A DNA stretch of 64,000 bases. It comes from Fibrivirga algicola. Lineage in GTDB: Bacteria > Bacteroidota > Bacteroidia > Cytophagales > Spirosomataceae. The notes under the pieces are model-generated. The model was not told the origin of the DNA. It searched no databases and saw only the letters and a program-made list of their open reading frames with translations. Location: the NCBI RefSeq assembly GCF_011742925.1, contig NZ_WAEL01000006.1, forward strand, positions 62,001 to 126,000. Direction: 5' to 3'. This document shows positions 60,236 to 64,000 of this stretch, in pieces. Both the position numbers and the translations under genes were made by a program. How positions within the stretch are numbered: the stretch's first letter is position 1; every line of letters starts with the position of its first letter.

Positions 60236-61900
60236 ATGAAACGTACTTACTGGCTTGGTGCCGGACTGTTGGTTTGTAGCATAAGCCTTACTCGGGCGCA
60301 GGTAGTTCCGTCGCCCTACAAAGGCGAAAACCTCGGGCCACAGGTCAACTCGACCTATAACGAAGGCACGCCGCTCATTAGCCCTGACGGACGAATGCTG
60401 TATTATACCCGGGAAGACCACCCTAACAATACGATGTTTGCCGATAAAGACAACGGCAGCACCGACATCTGGTATTCGGAATGGCAGCCCAGCAACCAGT
60501 GGGGCCCTGCCCGCCGCCTGGGTTCGCCGCTCAACCAGTTTAACCACAACGCCGTTTTTAGTATCACGCCCGACGGTAATTCATTGCTGTTACGCGGAGC
60601 CTACGTGAACGGCCGCTACGAAACGCGCGGTTTTTCAATCAGTAAGCGTGTGAACGGCAACTGGAGCACGCCCGAGCAACTGGTCATTGCCAATTACGAA
60701 CGGATGAGCAAGGGCGCTTTCGATTTTGCGTACCTGACCGTCGACGGAAAGACGCTCCTGTTGTCGTTCAGCGAAAAAAAGAACGGCCTCAAAGATGACC
60801 TCTACGTGTCGTTCAGGCAGAAAAACGGCAACTGGAGCCAGCCCATGAACCTCGGTCCCGACGTCAATACCGACGATTTCACGGAAACGACGCCCTTTCT
60901 GGCCCCGGATGGCAATACACTTTATTTCTCGACTAACCGCCCCGGCGGACAGGGCGATAACGATATCTGGGTAACACGGCGGGTCGATAAAACCTGGAAA
61001 CGCTGGTCGAAACCGCAAAACCTTGGCCCTACGGTCAATACCGACGGTTACGACGCCTATTACTCTATCTCGGCTCTTGGCGACATGGCGTACCTGACCA
61101 CGTTTAAGAACACCCAGGGCGGCAAAGGGGGTGATATCGTCCGGATTAAACTCATCGACGATACCCCGGCTGGCCCCGGCGCCGATTCGACGACGCTGGC
61201 GCAAAATCCAAATAAGGCGGGGGGCAACGACCCGGCCAGCGATCTGTCGCGCCCCGGCGCTGTGGCTATGCTATCGGGAAAGGTGATTGATCAGAAAACA
61301 GGTCGGCCTATTGCGGCCCGTATCGTGTACCAAACCCTGCCCGATGGAGCAGAGGCGGGTGAAACGACCTCCGATCCAAACACGGGTGAATACAAGATCA
61401 TCCTGCCCTATGGTCAGAAATACACCATGCGTGCCATTGCGCCTGACTTTATTGCCGAAGGCGAAAACGTGGATTTAACCGCTGGCCCAGCCGACAAACG
61501 AAAGGCGTTTCAGGAGATTAAAGGAAAGGAACTGAAGCTGGTAGCTATTGAAGCTGGTGGCGTAGTTCGGCTGAACAATGTGTTTTTCGACACTGGCAAA
61601 GCCATCCTGCGCGATGAGTCGGCCCCGGAGCTTGACCGGATGGTGGTGGTAATGAACGAGAACCCCAAACTGACCGTCGAACTGGGTGGGCATACCGATA
61701 ACACGGGCTCCAACGAGATTAATGCCAAACTCTCGCAGGACCGTGCCGACGCCGTGCGCGAGTACCTCATCAGCAAAGGCATCGAGCCTGATCGTGTTGC
61801 CAGCAAAGGCTATGGCGAAAGCAAGCCCGTTGCCACAAACGATACCGACACCGGCCGCCAGCAAAACCGCCGCGTAGAGTTTGTGATCACGAAGAAGTAG
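60236..61900 (+). CDS. PD40-propeller OmpA-family outer-membrane protein
   Basis: A 554-residue exported protein from ATG 60236 (signal peptide WLGAGLLVCSISLTRAQ). Residues ~30-320 hold PD40/WD40-like repeats (EGTPLISPDGRMLYYTRED, ETTPFLAPDGNTLYFSTNRP), a carboxypeptidase-regulatory-like domain (~365-440, LSGKVIDQKTGRPIAARIVY) and a C-terminal OmpA peptidoglycan-binding domain (LNNVFFDTGKAILRDESAPE, VELGGHTDNTGSNEINAKLS, KGYGESKPV, NRRVEFVI). Such proteins anchor the outer membrane to the wall and are linked in Bacteroidota to surface and T9SS functions. An upstream in-frame start at 60176 lacks a signal peptide. Confidence 0.92.
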   Translation: MKRTYWLGAGLLVCSISLTRAQVVPSPYKGENLGPQVNSTYNEGTPLISPDGRMLYYTREDHPNNTMFADKDNGSTDIWYSEWQPSNQWGPARRLGSPLNQFNHNAVFSITPDGNSLLLRGAYVNGRYETRGFSISKRVNGNWSTPEQLVIANYERMSKGAFDFAYLTVDGKTLLLSFSEKKNGLKDDLYVSFRQKNGNWSQPMNLGPDVNTDDFTETTPFLAPDGNTLYFSTNRPGGQGDNDIWVTRRVDKTWKRWSKPQNLGPTVNTDGYDAYYSISALGDMAYLTTFKNTQGGKGGDIVRIKLIDDTPAGPGADSTTLAQNPNKAGGNDPASDLSRPGAVAMLSGKVIDQKTGRPIAARIVYQTLPDGAEAGETTSDPNTGEYKIILPYGQKYTMRAIAPDFIAEGENVDLTAGPADKRKAFQEIKGKELKLVAIEAGGVVRLNNVFFDTGKAILRDESAPELDRMVVVMNENPKLTVELGGHTDNTGSNEINAKLSQDRADAVREYLISKGIEPDRVASKGYGESKPVATNDTDTGRQQNRRVEFVITKK

Positions 61901-62016
61901 GAAGTTGACACGTACCGACGAAATTCGCCTATTTGCTAGTCGCCGAATCATTTAAAAATCGGCGCAAATCGGATCGAATCTGTCAAATCCGCGTTCCATT
62001 CGCCTACTTTGCGGCT

Positions 62017-64000
62017 ATGTGGGACATATGGATTGATACGGGCGGCACCTTTACGGATGGACTTGCCCGTGACCCAGCCGGTACTATTCATCGGACAAAA
62101 GTATTGAGCAGTGCGCGCCTGCGTGGGCAACTCGTCGACGGGCGCGTGGTAGCTCCCTGGCTGACCGCCCCCATTTTCGACGGCTATACCCTGCGCCTTG
62201 TCGACACAGCAGAAACGTACCAGATTCAGTCGCTGACCATTGATGGGCAACTGACTTTAACCGATAACAATAACGTACCCGGCCAACTCGTCACTATCGA
62301 ATTACTGGCCGGTGAAGAGGCACCGGTGCTGGCGGCGCGACTACTGACGCGAACGCCCCTGAACCAGCCATTTCCTACGCTGGAAATGCGGCTGGGCACT
62401 ACACGCGGCACCAACGCCCTGCTCGAGCGGAAGGGCGCGCGGGTGGCGTTGCTGGTAACTAAAGGCTTTCGCGATCTGCTGGTGATCGGCACGCAGCAAC
62501 GGCCCGACCTATTTCAACTGGCTATTCCACCCGCCGAAGTTCTTTACGAGACTGTGCTGGAAGTGCCCGAACGTATTGCCGCTGATGGATCGGTTTTACA
62601 GGCGCTTTCCGCCGAAACCATACAGGCACTGATCGCGCAGCTACAGCTTGCCCAGCCCGAAGCGGTGGCCATTTCGCTGCTGAATGCTTACCAAAATCCG
62701 GATCACGAGCAGCAACTGGCTACGGCCTTAACCGACGCGGGTTTCACCGTAGTCTGTACGTCGACCAGCCTGTCGACCGCGCCGGGCTACGTGTCGCGTA
62801 CGCAAACGGCCGTGATCAACGCGTACTTGACGCCGGTACTGGCCCAATATCTGGATAATGTGCAGTCGCAATTAGGTGGCCGTGCCGTACGGGTTATGAC
62901 CAGCGCGGGTGGCCTCGTTCGGGCTGATCTGTTTCAGCCGAAAGATAGCCTGCTCAGTGGCCCGGCGGGGGGCGTAATCGGAGCGGCGGCCATAGCCAGT
63001 AATGACGCCCTTCTCACGCTCGATATGGGCGGAACGAGCACCGATGTGGCCCGGCTCGAAAAGGGGCAGCCCGATTACCGGTTCTCAACACCCATTGGCC
63101 CATTCGATCTGCAGTTGCCTTCGCTGGCCATTGAAACCGTAGCGGCGGGCGGTGGCTCTATCTGCTGGTTCGATTCCCTGACCGGGCAGTTACGGGTGGG
63201 GCCAAAAAGCGCAGGGGCTAACCCCGGTCCCGCGTGTTACGGCGTGGGTGGGCCATTGACGATCACAGACGTGAACCTGCTTCTGGGTAAATTGAACCCG
63301 CAGCAGTTCGGCATTCCGGTTTTCCCCGAAAAAGCTCAGGCGGCGCTCGACAGAATTGTTGAGCAGGTAAGTCAGGCCACGAACGTACCTGCCGATGCGC
63401 TTGATCTATTGCAGGGTTTCGAGCGCATTGCCGACGAAACCATGGCCGGTGCAATCCGCAAAATATCTGTTTCGCGCGGTTTCAATCCCGTCGATTACAG
63501 CCTGCTGGTTTTTGGTGGGGCGGGTGGCCTGCATGGTTGCTCCGTTGCCCGCCTGCTGGGTATGAGCCGCATCATTCTTCCCTTCGACGGCGGTCTGTTG
63601 AGCGCTTACGGTATCGGACAGGCGCAGATCGAACGGCGCGCCAGTCGGTCAATCCTGCAACCATTTTTGGCAGTTGCAGACCAGCTTCCATCCTGGACTA
63701 ATGAACTGGCCGAACAGGCTATGGTGGCCCTCCGTCAGGATGTGCCGACGCACGATACCACGCTGACAACCCTAACCACGCTGTTTTTGCGGTTGCAGGG
63801 GCAGGAAACTACCATTCCCGTTCCGGTTACGAACAACGCGCCAGACGCGCTGGAAACCCTGTTCCGGCACGATTACCAACAACTGTACGGCCACTTACCC
63901 GCCGGACGGCCCATCGAGGTCGAAAGCCTGCGGGTAACCGTAGGGACAGCCAGCCCTGATCCCGACCCAGAAGCAGCCATTACCGCCGAAAAAACGGAGG
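62017..64000 (+). CDS. hydantoinase/5-oxoprolinase, HyuA-type N-terminal part (runs off the window)
   Basis: An open frame from ATG 62017 continues beyond the window end for at least 661 codons. It starts MWDIWIDTGGTFTDGLARDP, the actin-fold phosphate loop of the hydantoinase A/oxoprolinase family; RLGTTRGTNALLERKGARVA, VMTSAGGLVRADLFQPKDSL, LLTLDMGGTSTDVARLE, ANPGPACYGVGGP and NPVDYSLLVFGGAGGLHGCS are the following conserved blocks. It would hydrolyse 5-oxoproline or hydantoins with ATP. The presence of a HyuB-like part cannot be seen. The start is preceded by CCTACTTTGCGG, similar to the TACCTTTGCGG before prfA. Confidence 0.92.
   Translation, partial: MWDIWIDTGGTFTDGLARDPAGTIHRTKVLSSARLRGQLVDGRVVAPWLTAPIFDGYTLRLVDTAETYQIQSLTIDGQLTLTDNNNVPGQLVTIELLAGEEAPVLAARLLTRTPLNQPFPTLEMRLGTTRGTNALLERKGARVALLVTKGFRDLLVIGTQQRPDLFQLAIPPAEVLYETVLEVPERIAADGSVLQALSAETIQALIAQLQLAQPEAVAISLLNAYQNPDHEQQLATALTDAGFTVVCTSTSLSTAPGYVSRTQTAVINAYLTPVLAQYLDNVQSQLGGRAVRVMTSAGGLVRADLFQPKDSLLSGPAGGVIGAAAIASNDALLTLDMGGTSTDVARLEKGQPDYRFSTPIGPFDLQLPSLAIETVAAGGGSICWFDSLTGQLRVGPKSAGANPGPACYGVGGPLTITDVNLLLGKLNPQQFGIPVFPEKAQAALDRIVEQVSQATNVPADALDLLQGFERIADETMAGAIRKISVSRGFNPVDYSLLVFGGAGGLHGCSVARLLGMSRIILPFDGGLLSAYGIGQAQIERRASRSILQPFLAVADQLPSWTNELAEQAMVALRQDVPTHDTTLTTLTTLFLRLQGQETTIPVPVTNNAPDALETLFRHDYQQLYGHLPAGRPIEVESLRVTVGTASPDPDPEAAITAEKTE

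Noticed and set aside
1-64000. tRNA or rRNA genes
   Set aside because: I looked for T-loop GGTTCRA words with acceptor-stem pairing and for rRNA core sequences and found none convincing.

Overview
The window looks like a chromosome segment from a Bacteroidota bacterium of the Cytophagales, most likely a Spirosoma/Fibrella-type genus (inference). Supporting signs are a gliding lipoprotein GldD, a TonB-dependent receptor with a carboxypeptidase-like plug, OmpA/PD40 proteins, promoter-like TANNTTTG boxes with almost no Shine-Dalgarno sequences, and moderately high GC. I saw no rRNA, tRNA, CRISPR array or complete insertion sequence.

Layout. 0-1.6 kb: divergent mntR (partial)/mntH manganese pair with a palindromic operator candidate. 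1.7-10.2 kb: multi-PAS histidine kinase, a 39-residue cysteine-rich metallothionein-like gene, a TonB-C protein, an amidohydrolase, and the ruvX-def-omega-amidase string. 10.3-12.9 kb: accessory patch with a Xre-RES toxin-antitoxin pair, a decayed gene, an HNH nuclease and a large compound inverted repeat. 12.9-47.1 kb: mostly housekeeping and envelope genes: pcrA/uvrD, prfA, TonB receptor, gldD, ABC exporter, nucleoside hydrolase with methylthioribose-kinase-like kinase, LysM protein, TrpD2-like enzyme, SWIM/SNF2 and DEAD helicases, manganese catalase, yqeY-cvpA-rlmN, M28 peptidase. 47.3-56.9 kb: a one-directional cluster of Planctomycete-type genes (DUF1553 cytochrome, DUF1501, D-aminoacylase-like, Tat-exported propeller, DUF2231-cytochrome c-LRR fusion), interrupted by a DUF559 nuclease cassette bracketed by palindromic repeats. 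56.9-64 kb: VapBC, NUDIX, LOG, Mpl, a PD40-OmpA protein and the start of a hydantoinase/oxoprolinase.

How the parts may work together. MntR/MntH control manganese import and a dimanganese catalase lies further along. The 47-57 kb cluster would form an exported, haem-containing oxidation or degradation machine whose substrate is unknown. YqeY, CvpA and RlmN form a compact operon, with cvpA and rlmN translationally coupled.

The most unusual whole-window signals are: (1) a hugely over-represented heptamer ACGTACC/GGTACGT (about 80 copies by eye, about 8 expected from uniform composition) in all reading frames and intergenically; (2) a family of intergenic long hairpins whose stems differ but whose apex repeats GTTGCT..CGCT words; (3) the DUF559 cassette with three 38-bp G/C palindromes; (4) a likely ~65-nt small RNA with a full Bacteroidota promoter and terminator at 33.1 kb; (5) the metallothionein-like 39-mer at 4.7 kb.
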